From: Aerophototrophica crusticola
GTDB lineage: Bacteria > Pseudomonadota > Alphaproteobacteria > Azospirillales > Azospirillaceae
Length of the DNA: 64,000 bases
Direction: 5' to 3'
Assembly (NCBI GenBank): GCA_001939945.1
Contig: MOEB01000001.1
Coordinates: 699,595-763,594, forward strand
In this document: in pieces, positions 33,897-43,954 of the stretch
Numbering within the stretch: position 1 is the first letter of the stretch
Layout of the letters: every line of letters begins with the position of its first letter
The notes under the pieces: model-generated
Told to the model about the DNA's origin: nothing
The model's database searches: none
The model's input: only the letters and a program-made list of their open reading frames with translations
Program-made: the position numbers and the translations under genes

Positions 33897-35231
33897 TCAG
33901 CTATGGGCCCGCACGAAGCTGGCAAACTCCTCCGACGGGATAGGCTTGGAGAACAGGTAGCCCTGGCCCTCCTCGACGCCCATGCGCCGCAGAAGCTCCA
34001 ACTGCGTCGTCGTCTCGATCCCCTCCGCCACCACCTTCAGGTCCATGGCTTGGGCCATGGCCACCGTAGCCTCCACGATGTGGCGGGTGCGGGGGTCGGT
34101 CTCCATGTCCATGACGAACTTGCGGTCCACCTTCAGGCAGTCCAGCGGCAGCTCCCGCAGGTAGGACATGGATGAGTAGCCGGTCCCGAAATCATCCAGG
34201 GACAGGGCCACGCCCCGGTCGGCGATCCAGCGCATCTGCTTCAGGGCGCCCTCAAGGTCGTCCGGGAGGATCGTCTCGGTGATCTCAAGCTGCAGCAGGT
34301 GGGGCGGGATGCCCGTCTCCGTCAGCAGCACGTCGATCAGGGCGGGCAGGTGGCCCCAGCGGAACTGGCGCTCGGAGACGTTCACCGCGATCTGCGTGGG
34401 CGGCAAGCCGGCATCCAGCCAGCGCCGGATCTGGCCCGTGGCCTGGCGCAGCACCCATTCCCCGATGGGGACGATCAGGCCCGTCTCTTCCGCCGTCTGC
34501 ACGAAGGCGCCCGGGGCGAGCAACCCACGGGACGGGTGCCCCCAGCGCAGCAGCGCCTCGCCACCGACGACGGTCTGGCGGTCGCCCAGGCTGACCTTGG
34601 GCTGGTAGTGCAGCACGAACTGGTCGTCCCGGATGGCGGCGCGCAGCTCGTCTTCCAGGTCAAGCCGCTGCCGCACCTCATCCCGCATGCTGGCGGCGTA
34701 GTGGGTGTAAGATTCCTTCCCGGACCGCTTGGCATGGTCCAGGGCCAGGGCGGCGTTGCGGATCAGGCAGGGGCCGTCGGCGGCGTCCTTGGGCGCGATG
34801 GCGACGCCGATCTTGGCGGTGACGAAGAGCTGCCGCCCCTCCACCATGATCGGCTCCGACATCCGGTTCACGATGGCGGAAGCGGCGAACAGCGCCTTTC
34901 CCGGATGTTCCAGCCCTGGCAGGAAGATGGCGAACTGGCTCTGCCCGAAGCGGCAGACCAGGTCGTTGGCGCCGATCCCGTCCATGACGCGGCGGGCCAG
35001 CAGGGCCATGGCGTTGTCCAGGGCGGCCTGCCCGTGCACCCGGAAAAGCTGGGGCATGCGGTCGATCTCGACCAGCAGCACCGCCGCGACCAGCTTGCCG
35101 CCATGCTCCGCCAGGACCTCCGCCACCCGGGCGGAGAAGGGCCGCATCTCCAGCAGCCCGGTGACGCTGTCACGCCGGCCGCCGGGATCGCGGTTGCTTG
35201 CTGGGCCAGGGGCCGGCGGGGAGGGGGGCAC
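33897..35231 (-). CDS. GGDEF-EAL protein with degenerate GGDEF
   Basis: 444 residues. The GGDEF domain (about 20-180) has RFGQSQF where GGDEF-active proteins have R-x-GGDEF, so cyclase activity is unlikely. The EAL domain (about 190-440) has all expected motifs: GEALLRW, EITET, DDFGTGYSS, KVDRKFV and VVAEGIET. It should be a c-di-GMP phosphodiesterase with a regulatory GTP-binding remnant. No sensory or membrane segment is present. The upstream 296 bases toward ilvD are unannotated. Confidence 0.88.
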   Translation of the reverse strand: MPPSPPAPGPASNRDPGGRRDSVTGLLEMRPFSARVAEVLAEHGGKLVAAVLLVEIDRMPQLFRVHGQAALDNAMALLARRVMDGIGANDLVCRFGQSQFAIFLPGLEHPGKALFAASAIVNRMSEPIMVEGRQLFVTAKIGVAIAPKDAADGPCLIRNAALALDHAKRSGKESYTHYAASMRDEVRQRLDLEDELRAAIRDDQFVLHYQPKVSLGDRQTVVGGEALLRWGHPSRGLLAPGAFVQTAEETGLIVPIGEWVLRQATGQIRRWLDAGLPPTQIAVNVSERQFRWGHLPALIDVLLTETGIPPHLLQLEITETILPDDLEGALKQMRWIADRGVALSLDDFGTGYSSMSYLRELPLDCLKVDRKFVMDMETDPRTRHIVEATVAMAQAMDLKVVAEGIETTTQLELLRRMGVEEGQGYLFSKPIPSEEFASFVRAHS

Positions 35232-35527
35232 GGTCTATGGGATCCGGTATGGACTATTGGCGTGACAGGGGCCGAGTATTCGGCGACTCCCAGCCTTACA
35301 GCTTTGAACCCTGGAATTCCAGACCCTTCGTATGACCAATGAGGGGGATTGATTTGTGATCCGGATCGTGATCACCCCCGGGACCTTTGCTGTTCATCAC
35401 GATTGAATGTCGGAACAAGGCCTTACTCATGCCGGGGGCAAGCTGTGCTTGCGCAGGCGGTGGTGAAGCCTATCCTTGAAGCTGCGGAGCGCGTCGGCAA
35501 GACGGGCGTGGGTGGAGGAGGCGGGAA
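35232..35527. other. Divergent intergenic region between the EAL gene and ilvD
   Basis: 296 bases, AT-richer than its neighbours in the first half. Contains small palindromes (GATCCGGATC; GTGATC...GATCAC around 35356-35375; GGAATTCC near 35313). A 19-codon frame at 35407 has no branched-chain residue bias, so no ilv-type leader peptide is supported. Both genes' promoters must lie here, but I cannot assign them. Confidence 0.4.
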
Positions 35528-37267
35528 ATGGCGAACGGCGGTGGGGCTGGGAAGGTCTGGGACAAGTCGCGGATGCCAAGCCGCCATGTCTCGGTGGGGC
35601 CGGAGCGGGCACCGCACCGCTCCTACTACTACGCCATGGGCATGACGGCGGAGGAGATCGCCCAGCCCTTCGTCGGCGTGGCCACCTGCTGGAACGAGGC
35701 TGCGCCCTGCAACATCGCCCTGAGCCGCCAGGCGCAGGCCGTGAAGCAGGGGGTGCGGGCGGGCGGCGGCACCCCGCGGGAGTTCACGACCATTACCGTG
35801 ACCGACGGCATCGCCATGGGCCACCAGGGCATGAAGTCGTCCCTGGTCAGCCGGGAGGTCATCGCCGACTCGGTGGAGCTGACCATGCGGGGGCATTGCT
35901 ATGACGCCATGGTCTGCCTTGCCGGCTGTGACAAGACCCTGCCCGGCATGATGATGGCCATGTTGCGGCTGAACGTGCCCGCGGTGTTCATGTATGGCGG
36001 CTCCATCCTGCCGGGCCGCTTCCAGGGACGGGACGTCACCATCCAGGACGTGTTCGAGGCCGTGGGCGCCCACAGCGCCGGGAAGATGAGCAGCGAGGAC
36101 CTGCACGAGTTGGAATGCGTGGCTTGCCCCTCCGCCGGGGCCTGCGGCGGCCAGTTCACCGCGAACACCATGGCCTGCGTGTCAGAGGCGATCGGGCTGG
36201 CCCTGCCGGGGTCGGCAGGCGCCCCCGCCCCCTATGAGGACCGGGACCGTTGGGCCGTGCGGTCGGGCGAGGCGGTGATGAGGCTCCTGGAGCTGAACCT
36301 CCGCCCGCGGGACATCGTGACCCGCAAGGCGCTGGAGAACGCGGCAACCGTGGTGGCCGCGTCCGGCGGCTCCACCAACGCCGCCCTGCACCTGCCCGCC
36401 ATCGCCAACGAGGTGGGCATCGACTTCGACATCCATGATGTGGGCCGCATCTTCCAGCGCACGCCTTACATCGCCGACCTGAAGCCCGGCGGACGCTATG
36501 TGGCCAAGGACCTGTATGAGGTGGGCGGCGTGCCCATCCTGCTGAAGGCCCTGCTGGACGGCGGCTACCTGCACGGGGACTGCCTGACCGTCACCGGCAA
36601 CACCATAGCGGAGAACCTGGCCGACGTGGCCTTCCCCACGGGCCAGGACATCGTCCGCCCCACCTCCGCCCCCCTGTCCCCCACCGGCGGCGTGGTGGTC
36701 CTGCGCGGCAACCTCGCCACCGAGGGAGCGGTGGTGAAGGTGGCCGGCATGAAGCAGCTCACCTTCCGCGGCCCCGCCCGGGTGTTCGACTGCGAGGAGG
36801 ACGCCTTCGCCGCGGTAGAGCGGCGGGACTACCGGGAAGGGGACGTGCTGGTCATCCGCTATGAGGGGCCACGCGGCGGCCCCGGCATGCGGGAGATGCT
36901 GGCGACCACCGCGGCCCTTTATGGCCAGGGCATGGGCGACAAGGTGGCCCTGATCACGGATGGCCGCTTTTCCGGCGCGACCCGCGGGTTCTGCGTCGGG
37001 CATGTGGGCCCCGAGGCCGCGGTGGGTGGGCCCATCGGGCTGCTGCGGGATGGTGACGTGATCGTGCTTGATGCCGTGGCTGGGACATTGGACGTGGAGT
37101 TGGACGATGCCGAGCTGGCTTCCCGTCGGGCCGCTTGGGTGCCGCGCCGACACGACTTCCAATCGGGTACCCTTTGGAAGTACGCTCAACTGGTCGGGCC
37201 TGCGGAAAAAGGGGCGGTGACGCACCCGGGCGCCAAGGCCGAGACGCACGTCTACGCCGACCAGTAA
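35528..37267 (+). CDS. ilvD: Dihydroxy-acid dehydratase
   Basis: 579 residues. The iron-sulfur ligands and catalytic motifs are clear: [11 protein letters not shown] near residue 52, GCDKTLPGM near 133 and [18 protein letters not shown] near 200. The C-terminal domain has [22 protein letters not shown]. It dehydrates dihydroxyisovalerate/methylvalerate in valine and isoleucine synthesis. No other ilv genes are nearby. A YdcF-like gene follows nine bases after its stop. Confidence 0.95.
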   Translation: MANGGGAGKVWDKSRMPSRHVSVGPERAPHRSYYYAMGMTAEEIAQPFVGVATCWNEAAPCNIALSRQAQAVKQGVRAGGGTPREFTTITVTDGIAMGHQGMKSSLVSREVIADSVELTMRGHCYDAMVCLAGCDKTLPGMMMAMLRLNVPAVFMYGGSILPGRFQGRDVTIQDVFEAVGAHSAGKMSSEDLHELECVACPSAGACGGQFTANTMACVSEAIGLALPGSAGAPAPYEDRDRWAVRSGEAVMRLLELNLRPRDIVTRKALENAATVVAASGGSTNAALHLPAIANEVGIDFDIHDVGRIFQRTPYIADLKPGGRYVAKDLYEVGGVPILLKALLDGGYLHGDCLTVTGNTIAENLADVAFPTGQDIVRPTSAPLSPTGGVVVLRGNLATEGAVVKVAGMKQLTFRGPARVFDCEEDAFAAVERRDYREGDVLVIRYEGPRGGPGMREMLATTAALYGQGMGDKVALITDGRFSGATRGFCVGHVGPEAAVGGPIGLLRDGDVIVLDAVAGTLDVELDDAELASRRAAWVPRRHDFQSGTLWKYAQLVGPAEKGAVTHPGAKAETHVYADQ

Positions 37268-37276
37268 GGGTTACGG

Positions 37277-38080
37277 ATGTCCTTCGTCCTGTCCAAGGTG
37301 CTGTGGCTCCTGGCCGAGCCCGGCAATGCCTTGGTCATTGGCCTCGTCACGGGAGCGATCCTGCTTTGGACCCGGTGGCGGCGCGCCGGGATGGCGATCG
37401 TCGGTACCGTCACTGCCGTTGCCGTCGCAGTCACCGTGCTGCCCATCGGAACCTACCTGGTCCATGGGTTGGAGAGCCGATTCCCCGTGCCCACCGACCT
37501 GCCGGAGAGGGTGGATGGTATCATTGTCCTGGGCGGGGCGGTCTTGCCCCGCCTGACCGCATCCCACGGCGTGCCGCAAGTGAACCGTCACGCAGAGCGG
37601 ATGCTGGATCCGCTCTGGCTCGCCCGGCGCTTCCCGGAGGCAAGGCTGGTCTTCACCGGCGGTTCCGGCAATCTCTGGGACCAAATGAACCGGGAAGCTG
37701 TCGATGCCCGACTGCTCTGGGATCGGCTCGGCGTGGACACGGCGCGGGTGACTTTCGAATCAGAGTCCCGCAACACCTGGGAGAACGCTGTCCTGACCAA
37801 GGAACTCGTCCGGCCCGCCGAGGGAGAGATCTGGCTGCTGGTGACCAGCGGGTTCCACATGCCCCGGTCCGTTGGCATCTTCCGTCGGATCGGATGGCCG
37901 GTGCTGCCCTATCCGGTGGACTTCCAGACCAGGAGGGAGGTCCGGTTCCAACTGGGTTTCGACCTGGAGCAGGGCATCAGCCTGCTTAACCTCGCCACGC
38001 GGGAACATATAGGGCTGGTCGCCTATCACCTGATGGGACGAACCGACGCTTGGTTCCCGGCCCCGGAACCGGCGCAGTGA
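37277..38080 (+). CDS. YdcF/ElyC-family (DUF218) inner-membrane protein
   Basis: 267 residues. Two N-terminal hydrophobic segments (ALVIGLVTGAILLW and IVGTVTAVAVAVTVLPI). The DUF218 domain follows with GIIVLGGAVLPRLT, LVFTGGSGNLWDQ, TFESESRNTWENA and LLVTSGFHMPRSVGIFR, the core of YdcF/SanA/ElyC-type proteins. Linked in other bacteria with envelope integrity; function here unproven. Probably co-transcribed with ilvD. Confidence 0.85.
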   Translation: MSFVLSKVLWLLAEPGNALVIGLVTGAILLWTRWRRAGMAIVGTVTAVAVAVTVLPIGTYLVHGLESRFPVPTDLPERVDGIIVLGGAVLPRLTASHGVPQVNRHAERMLDPLWLARRFPEARLVFTGGSGNLWDQMNREAVDARLLWDRLGVDTARVTFESESRNTWENAVLTKELVRPAEGEIWLLVTSGFHMPRSVGIFRRIGWPVLPYPVDFQTRREVRFQLGFDLEQGISLLNLATREHIGLVAYHLMGRTDAWFPAPEPAQ

Positions 38081-38202
38081 CAAGCTTGCGCCCGGGCGGC
38101 CGCCCCGTTGCGGCAGCCCGGGGCCTGTGGCAGAAGCGGTCCGTCCGGGGGTACCCCGTTCGTCAGATCCCGTCTCAGCACGCCTGGCCATGCGGCACCG
38201 GC

Positions 38203-38232
38203 TTGGCGGCAGGGCACCGGATGATGTAGGGT
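38203..38232 (+). promoter_or_regulatory. Predicted rlpA promoter
   Basis: TTGGCG (38203-38208), 18-bp spacer, TAGGGT (38227-38232). Leaves a leader of about 25 bases carrying GGAAGG before the ATG. Same TAGG-type -10 as other candidates here. Confidence 0.35.
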
Positions 38233-38263
38233 GCGGCCCACAATCGGTAGGGGTGGAAGGCGC

Positions 38264-39229
38264 ATGGTCCGGGCACATCTGGTAAGGATTTTGGTATTGG
38301 CCGCGGTCGCCGCGGGCCTGTCCGCCTGTGCCACCAAGCCGCCGGAAAAGCCCGCCGCGCAGGCACCTGCCGGGCCCAAGCTGCCCGCCGGCGGCATCTA
38401 CAAGGTGGGGGAGCCCTACCAGATCAACGGGGTCTGGTACTATCCGCAGGTGGACTACAACTACGACCAGACCGGCATCGCCTCCTGGTACGGCCCGGGC
38501 TTCCACACCAAGTCCACCGCGAACGGTGAGACCTACAATGAAAACGAGCTGACCGCCGCCCACCAGACCCTGCCCATGCCCAGCCTGGTGCGGGTGACGA
38601 ACCTGGAGAACGGCCGCTCCATCGTCGTGCGGATCAACGACCGCGGCCCCTTCGTGGCCGGGCGCATCCTCGACATGTCCCGCCGGGGCGCGCAGCTCCT
38701 GGGGTTCGACCAGCAGGGTACGGCCAAGGTCAGGGTGCAGGTCCTGGCGGAGGAAAGCCGCGCCATCGCCGCGGCGGCCCAGAATGGCGGCAACACCCAG
38801 ATGGCCGGTTCCCCCGACGGCGGCCCGGTTCCCAAGGCGGCCCCGCGGCCGAAGGTGGAGGTGGAGGGCGTGCCGGCCCCGGCCACCCCGCCAGCCCCTG
38901 TCCGGACCGTATCGGCCCCGACCACCGTCGCCGGCCAGACCGATTCCGATGGCCGCTTCCTGCCCGCCCCCGTGGTGGAGCAGAAGCCCGTGGCCGGGCC
39001 CCAGCGCATCTGGGTGCAGGCGGGCGCCTTCAGCGTCTATGACAATGCCAACAAGCTCCGCGCCCGGCTGAATTCCATCAGCCCCGCCACCATCTCTTCC
39101 GCCATGGTGTCCGGCACCCAGTTCTTCCGGGTCCGGCTGGGCCCGCTGGAGACAGTGGACCGGGCGGACCAGGTGCTCGCCCAGGTCCTGGCCACCGGCC
39201 AGAACCAAGCCCGCATCATCGTGGATTGA
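38264..39229 (+). CDS. rlpA: RlpA-like septal lytic transglycosylase lipoprotein
   Basis: 321 residues. Lipoprotein signal VLAAVAAGLSAC, lipobox cysteine at about 20. The double-psi beta-barrel has GIASWYGPGFHTKSTANGE and VRINDRGPF at about 60-150. A long alanine/proline-rich linker follows, then a C-terminal SPOR domain (IWVQAGAFSVYDNANKLRARL) binding denuded glycan. ATG 38264 with GGAAGG upstream is preferred to a start 33 bases earlier. First of a plus-strand run including dacF, tmk, holB and metG. Confidence 0.92.
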   Translation: MVRAHLVRILVLAAVAAGLSACATKPPEKPAAQAPAGPKLPAGGIYKVGEPYQINGVWYYPQVDYNYDQTGIASWYGPGFHTKSTANGETYNENELTAAHQTLPMPSLVRVTNLENGRSIVVRINDRGPFVAGRILDMSRRGAQLLGFDQQGTAKVRVQVLAEESRAIAAAAQNGGNTQMAGSPDGGPVPKAAPRPKVEVEGVPAPATPPAPVRTVSAPTTVAGQTDSDGRFLPAPVVEQKPVAGPQRIWVQAGAFSVYDNANKLRARLNSISPATISSAMVSGTQFFRVRLGPLETVDRADQVLAQVLATGQNQARIIVD

Positions 39230-39330
39230 CCCTTGGCGTGGGCCCCGGCCCCGCCTTAGAACACGGCAAGACAGCCTCGGGCCGGCAGGAGTCGCCGGCC
39301 CGGCCTCGCAGCAAAGGTAGCGACAACGCC

Positions 39331-40578
39331 ATGGTTCGCGGCTTCGACGTGACGAGACTTCCCGCCCTCCTCGGTGCCGCCGCCCGGCGCACGGGCTTCG
39401 CCCTCCTGCTGGCAGGGGCCGCCGTGCTTCCGGCCCAGGCCGCCCCGCTGGAGACCATCGCCCGGGAGGCCATCCTGATCGACCTCAGCACCAACACGGT
39501 GCTGCTGGAGAAGAACGCCGACGAGCGGATGCCCACATCGTCCATGTCCAAGGTCATGACGATGTACTTGGTGCTGGAGCGCATAAAGTCCGGCCGCCTG
39601 ACCCTGACCGACACCCTGCCGGTCAGCGAGCAGGCCTGGAAGGTCCAGGGCTCCAAGATGTTCGTGGAGTTGGGCAACCAGATCAAGGTTGAGGACCTGA
39701 TCCGCGGCGTCGTCATCCAGTCCGGCAACGACGCCTGCGTCGTGCTCGCGGAGGGGTTGGCAGGTTCCGAGGGGGCCTTCGCCACCGCCATGACCAAGCG
39801 GGCCAAGGAGTTGGGGATGCACAACTCCAACTTCGTCAACGCCTCCGGCTGGCCGGACCCGAACCACTATTCCACGGCACGTGACCTGGCCACCCTGGCC
39901 ACCCGGCTGATGCAGGACTTCCCCGAGCATTTCCATTACTACTCGGAGAAGGAGTTTACCTACCACGGCATCAAGCAGGGCAACCGCAACCCGCTGCTGT
40001 ACCGGAACATGAACGTGGACGGGCTGAAGACCGGCCATACGGAGATCGCCGGCTACGGCCTGATCGCCACGGGGGAGCGCAACGGCCGCCGCCTGGTGAT
40101 GGTAGTCAACGGCCTGCCGAGCATGCAGGCCCGCGCCGACGAGTCCGCCCGCATCCTGGAATGGGGCTGGCGGGAGTTCGAGACCTATGCGCTGTTCAAG
40201 GGCGGGGAGACGGTGGACAGCCTGCCGGTCTGGTTGGGGCAGCAGGAGCAGGTGCCCCTGGTCTCCGAACAGCCGGTGAAGATCACCCTGACCCATGACC
40301 AGCGTCGGGCCATGAAGGTCAGCGTCCTTGCCGATGCCCCCGTGGCGGCCCCCATCACCAAGGGTACCAAGCTGGCCACCCTGCGCATCGAGGCGCCGGA
40401 CATGCCCGCCAAGGAGGTGCCGCTGGTTGCCGCTGCGGACGTGGCGGAGCTGGGCTTCTTTGGCCGCGTTGCCGCCGCCGCCCGCCACCTGATCTTCGGC
40501 GCGCCGGAGCAGCCTGCGCCGGCTGCCGCACCCGCCACCCCGGCGCAGCAGCCGGCCGCCACCGCCAAGGCCTCCTGA
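39331..40578 (+). CDS. dacF: D-alanyl-D-alanine carboxypeptidase (PBP5/6 type)
   Basis: 415 residues from ATG 39331; an upstream frame overlaps rlpA and is not used. Signal peptide ends in VLPAQAAPLE. Penicillin-binding motifs: SSMSK (serine nucleophile) near 73, SGN near 130, KTG in DGLKTGHTE near 235. The C-terminal PBP5-type beta domain is seen, then an alanine/proline-rich tail; a hydrophobic RHLIFG segment may be the membrane-anchoring helix. Trims pentapeptides in the periplasm. tmk starts two bases after its stop. Confidence 0.9.
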   Translation: MVRGFDVTRLPALLGAAARRTGFALLLAGAAVLPAQAAPLETIAREAILIDLSTNTVLLEKNADERMPTSSMSKVMTMYLVLERIKSGRLTLTDTLPVSEQAWKVQGSKMFVELGNQIKVEDLIRGVVIQSGNDACVVLAEGLAGSEGAFATAMTKRAKELGMHNSNFVNASGWPDPNHYSTARDLATLATRLMQDFPEHFHYYSEKEFTYHGIKQGNRNPLLYRNMNVDGLKTGHTEIAGYGLIATGERNGRRLVMVVNGLPSMQARADESARILEWGWREFETYALFKGGETVDSLPVWLGQQEQVPLVSEQPVKITLTHDQRRAMKVSVLADAPVAAPITKGTKLATLRIEAPDMPAKEVPLVAAADVAELGFFGRVAAAARHLIFGAPEQPAPAAAPATPAQQPAATAKAS

Positions 40579-40580
40579 GC

Positions 40581-41216
40581 ATGGCCCGTGGGCGCTTCAT
40601 CACGCTTGAAGGCGGGGAGGGGGCCGGCAAGTCCACCCAGCTCCGCCTGCTGGCGGAGGCGCTGCGCGGGGCCGGGGTCCCCGTCGTCACGACGCGGGAG
40701 CCGGGTGGCTCCCCGGGGGCAGAGGAGATCCGCGCGCTTCTGGTCACCGGCAAGCCGGGCCGTTGGCAGCCCCTGACGGAGGCGCTGCTGCTGAACGCGG
40801 CCCGCCACCAGCACATCGCCGAGACGGTGGAGCCAGCCCTTGCCGCCGGCACCTGGGTGCTGTGTGACCGCTACGCCGACAGCACCTTCGCCTACCAGGG
40901 CGCCGGCCATGGGCTGGACCCTGGCGTGCTGAGGACCCTGCATGCCATCGCCACCGGCGGCCTGACCCCCGACCTGACCTTCGTCTTCGACATCGACCCG
41001 GCGGTGGGCCTTACCCGCGCGGCCTCCCGCCGCGGGACCGAGGACCGGTACGAGCAGATGGACCTGGCCTTCCATGGCCGCCTGCGGGACGCCTACCTGG
41101 CCTTGGCCCGGTCGGAGCCCGCGCGATGTCTGTTGGTCGACTCGTCCCGCTCGGTCGAGGCGATCCAGTCCGACCTGCGCGCCGCCCTGCGTGACCGGCT
41201 GGGGCTGCCCCTATGA
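40581..41216 (+). CDS. tmk: Thymidylate kinase
   Basis: 211 residues. P-loop EGGEGAGKSTQ near residue 8, TREPGGSPGAEEIR dTMP-binding segment, DRYADSTFAYQGAGHG and a lid with RAASRRGTEDRYEQ. Phosphorylates dTMP. Stop overlaps holB ATG by four bases. Confidence 0.96.
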   Translation: MARGRFITLEGGEGAGKSTQLRLLAEALRGAGVPVVTTREPGGSPGAEEIRALLVTGKPGRWQPLTEALLLNAARHQHIAETVEPALAAGTWVLCDRYADSTFAYQGAGHGLDPGVLRTLHAIATGGLTPDLTFVFDIDPAVGLTRAASRRGTEDRYEQMDLAFHGRLRDAYLALARSEPARCLLVDSSRSVEAIQSDLRAALRDRLGLPL

Positions 41217-42331
41217 GCACCGCCCCCCTGGACCAGGACCCCTTTTCCCCCCGCCGCAACTCCCACCTCGAAGGGCACAGCGCTGCGGAGAAGCTGCTGC
41301 TGGAGGGCTGGAACAGCGGCCGCATGCACCATGCCTGGCTGATCGGCGGCCTGCCGGGGATCGGCAAGGCGACGCTCGCCTACCGCATGGCCCGCTTCGT
41401 CCTTGCCAAGGGCGGGGAGGCGGCGGAGGGGGACGGGCTGTTCGGCCCGCCGCCCAAGCCCACCCGTCTGGACATCGACCCGGAAAGCACCGTCTTCAAA
41501 CGGGTATCGGCCGGGGGTGAGCCCGGCCTGCTGTCCATCGAGCGGACCTGGGACGAGAAGCGGAAGCGGTTCAAGCGCGACCTTCCGGTGGAGGAGGTAC
41601 GCCGCATCGCCCCCTTCCTGCGCCTGACCTCGGCGGAGGGCGGCTGGCGGGTGGTGGTGGTGGACGGGGCGGACCAGCTCAACACCGCCGGCCAGAACGC
41701 CATCCTGAAGATCCTGGAAGAGCCGCCGCCCAAGACCCTGATCCTGCTGGTGGCGGACAATGTGGGCGCCCTGCTGCCCACCATCCGCAGCCGCACCCGT
41801 CGCCTGATGCTGGACCCGCTGCCGGAGCAGACGGTGCGCAACCTGCTGTTCCGCTACCGGCCCGACATGCCGGACGGGGAGCGCACGGCCCTGGCCCGCC
41901 TGTCGGAGGGGTCCATCGGCCGGGCGCTGGAGCTGCACGGTGCCGGCGGCCTGAACCTGTACAAGGCAATGCTGGGCCTGATGGAGCCGCTGCCGCGGCT
42001 GGACATCCTGAACGCCTACGCCTTCATCGACGCCACGGTGAAGCCCAACGACGACGCCTCCTGGGCGGCGGTGACCGAGCTGCTGTCCTGGTGGCTGGGC
42101 CGGATCGCCCGTGCGGCCGCAAGGCGGGAGCTGCCGCCGGAGGTCGTCCCGGGGGAAGGGGTGCTGCTCCAGCGGCTGGCGCAGGGGAGCGTTGGGGGAA
42201 GCGGCCTTGATCGTTGGGTTGAGCTGTGGGAGAACACCAACCGCCTGTTCGCCAAGGCGGATTCCGCCAACCTCGACCGCAAGCAGACCCTGCTGAACGC
42301 GCTGCTGCAGATCGAGGCGGCCGCGGCCTGA
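41213..42331 (+). CDS. holB: DNA polymerase III delta' subunit
   Basis: 372 residues. AAA+ clamp-loader fold with P-loop-like [15 protein letters not shown] near 46, [26 protein letters not shown] and the sensor [11 protein letters not shown]. Part of the clamp loader. Overlaps tmk (ATGA), as commonly seen in this lineage. Followed after 64 bases by metG. Confidence 0.94.
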   Translation: MSTAPLDQDPFSPRRNSHLEGHSAAEKLLLEGWNSGRMHHAWLIGGLPGIGKATLAYRMARFVLAKGGEAAEGDGLFGPPPKPTRLDIDPESTVFKRVSAGGEPGLLSIERTWDEKRKRFKRDLPVEEVRRIAPFLRLTSAEGGWRVVVVDGADQLNTAGQNAILKILEEPPPKTLILLVADNVGALLPTIRSRTRRLMLDPLPEQTVRNLLFRYRPDMPDGERTALARLSEGSIGRALELHGAGGLNLYKAMLGLMEPLPRLDILNAYAFIDATVKPNDDASWAAVTELLSWWLGRIARAAARRELPPEVVPGEGVLLQRLAQGSVGGSGLDRWVELWENTNRLFAKADSANLDRKQTLLNALLQIEAAAA

Positions 42332-42395
42332 CCGGCCGCCAGCCGGGGCGCGGCTCCGCGGCGGACGGGGCAGACCGTCGCAGCGGAGAAGTCAG

Positions 42396-43949
42396 ATGGC
42401 CGGGCGCACGCCCTTCTACGTCACCACCCCGATCTATTACGTGAACGACGCGCCCCATGTCGGGCACGCCTACACGACGATCGCCTGCGACGTGATGGCC
42501 CGCTTCAAGCGGCTGGACGGTTTCGACGTCAAGTTCCTGACCGGCACGGATGAGCACGGGCAGAAGGTGCAGAAGTCGGCGGAGGCCGCGGGCGTCTCCC
42601 CCATCGCCCTGGCGGACAAGAACTCCCAGAACTTCCGCGACCTGGCCAAGCTGCTGAACATCTCCAACGACGATTTCATCCGCACCACGGAGGCGCGGCA
42701 CATCACGTCGGTCCAGGCGCTCTGGCAGCGGCTGCTGGACAGCGGCGACGTCTACCTGGACAGCTATGGCGGCTGGTACTCGGTCCGGGACGAAGCCTAT
42801 TACGGCGAGGATGAGCTGACCACCCGCGACGGCCAGCGCTTCGCCCCTACCGGAGCGCCGGTGGAATGGGTGGAGGAGCCCAGCTATTTCTTCAAGCTCT
42901 CCGCCTGGGGGGACAGGCTGCTGAAGTTCTACGAGGAGCGGCCGGACTTCATCGCCCCCGCCGGCAAGCGCAGCGAGGTGGTGAGCTTCGTGCGCGGTGG
43001 CCTCAAGGACCTGTCCATCAGCCGGACTACATTTGACTGGGGCATCAAGGTCCCGGGCGATGACCAGCACGTGATGTATGTCTGGCTGGACGCCCTGACC
43101 AACTACATCACCGCCGTCGGCTACCCCGACACCGCGGGGGAGTACGCGAAGTACTGGCCCGCCGACCTGCACATGGTCGGCAAGGACATCCTGCGCTTCC
43201 ACACGGTCTATTGGCCGGCCTTCCTTATGGCCGCGGGTCTGGAGCCGCCTCGCCGTGTCTTCGCCCACGGCTGGTGGACCGTGGAGGGGGAGAAGATGTC
43301 CAAGTCCCTGGGCAACGTGGTGAAGCCCGGCGACCTGGTGGAGACCTATGGCCTGGACCAGACCCGCTATTTCCTGCTGCGGGAGATCCCGTTCGGCAAT
43401 GACGGCGACTTCTCCAAGCGAGCCATGGTGCAGCGGATCAACGGGGAGCTGGCGAACGACTATGGCAACCTCTGCCAGCGCGTCCTCTCCATGATCCAGA
43501 AGTACCATGGCGGCACCTTGCCGGAGCCGGGCCCACACAACGAGGCCGATCAAAAGCTGCTGGCTGCCGCCGGCGCGCTGCTGGGGACGGTGCGGGCAGA
43601 GATCGACGTGCAGGCCTTCCACAAGGCCCTCGACGCCATCTGGGCGGTCATCGGCGCCGCCAACCGCTATGTGGACGAGATGGCGCCCTGGAGCCTGCGC
43701 AAGACAGACATGGCGCGCCTGGGCACCGTGCTGCACACCCTGGCGGAGGTGATCCGGCAGGTGGCCATCCTGACCCAGCCCTTCATGCCCGATACCAGCA
43801 ACCGCATCTTGGATCAGCTCGCCGTGCCGGGGAACGCCCGCGGCTTCGACGCGTTGGCGACGGGGACCCTGGCCGGTGGCACGGCCCTGCCGGCCCCGCA
43901 GGGCGTGTTCCCCCGCTTCGTCGAGGCCGACCCGGCGGCGGGTGCCTGA
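42396..43949 (+). CDS. metG: Methionyl-tRNA synthetase
   Basis: 517 residues. HIGH-type [14 protein letters not shown] near 15 and [14 protein letters not shown] near 300. The zinc-binding insertion has no cysteine knuckle visible, consistent with the zinc-free alphaproteobacterial (MetG2-like) form; the C-terminal tRNA-binding domain of E. coli type is absent. Charges tRNA-Met and initiator tRNA. tatD-like gene starts five bases after the stop. Confidence 0.95.
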   Translation: MAGRTPFYVTTPIYYVNDAPHVGHAYTTIACDVMARFKRLDGFDVKFLTGTDEHGQKVQKSAEAAGVSPIALADKNSQNFRDLAKLLNISNDDFIRTTEARHITSVQALWQRLLDSGDVYLDSYGGWYSVRDEAYYGEDELTTRDGQRFAPTGAPVEWVEEPSYFFKLSAWGDRLLKFYEERPDFIAPAGKRSEVVSFVRGGLKDLSISRTTFDWGIKVPGDDQHVMYVWLDALTNYITAVGYPDTAGEYAKYWPADLHMVGKDILRFHTVYWPAFLMAAGLEPPRRVFAHGWWTVEGEKMSKSLGNVVKPGDLVETYGLDQTRYFLLREIPFGNDGDFSKRAMVQRINGELANDYGNLCQRVLSMIQKYHGGTLPEPGPHNEADQKLLAAAGALLGTVRAEIDVQAFHKALDAIWAVIGAANRYVDEMAPWSLRKTDMARLGTVLHTLAEVIRQVAILTQPFMPDTSNRILDQLAVPGNARGFDALATGTLAGGTALPAPQGVFPRFVEADPAAGA

Positions 43950-43954
43950 GGTAG

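Noticed and set aside
35407-35466. 19-codon frame before ilvD as an attenuator leader
   Set aside because: No Ile, Val or Leu codon cluster and no terminator/antiterminator pair.
37760-39208. 482-codon minus-strand frame opposite ydcF and rlpA
   Set aside because: Low-complexity Gly/Arg/Gln translation and antisense to two genes with clear motifs.
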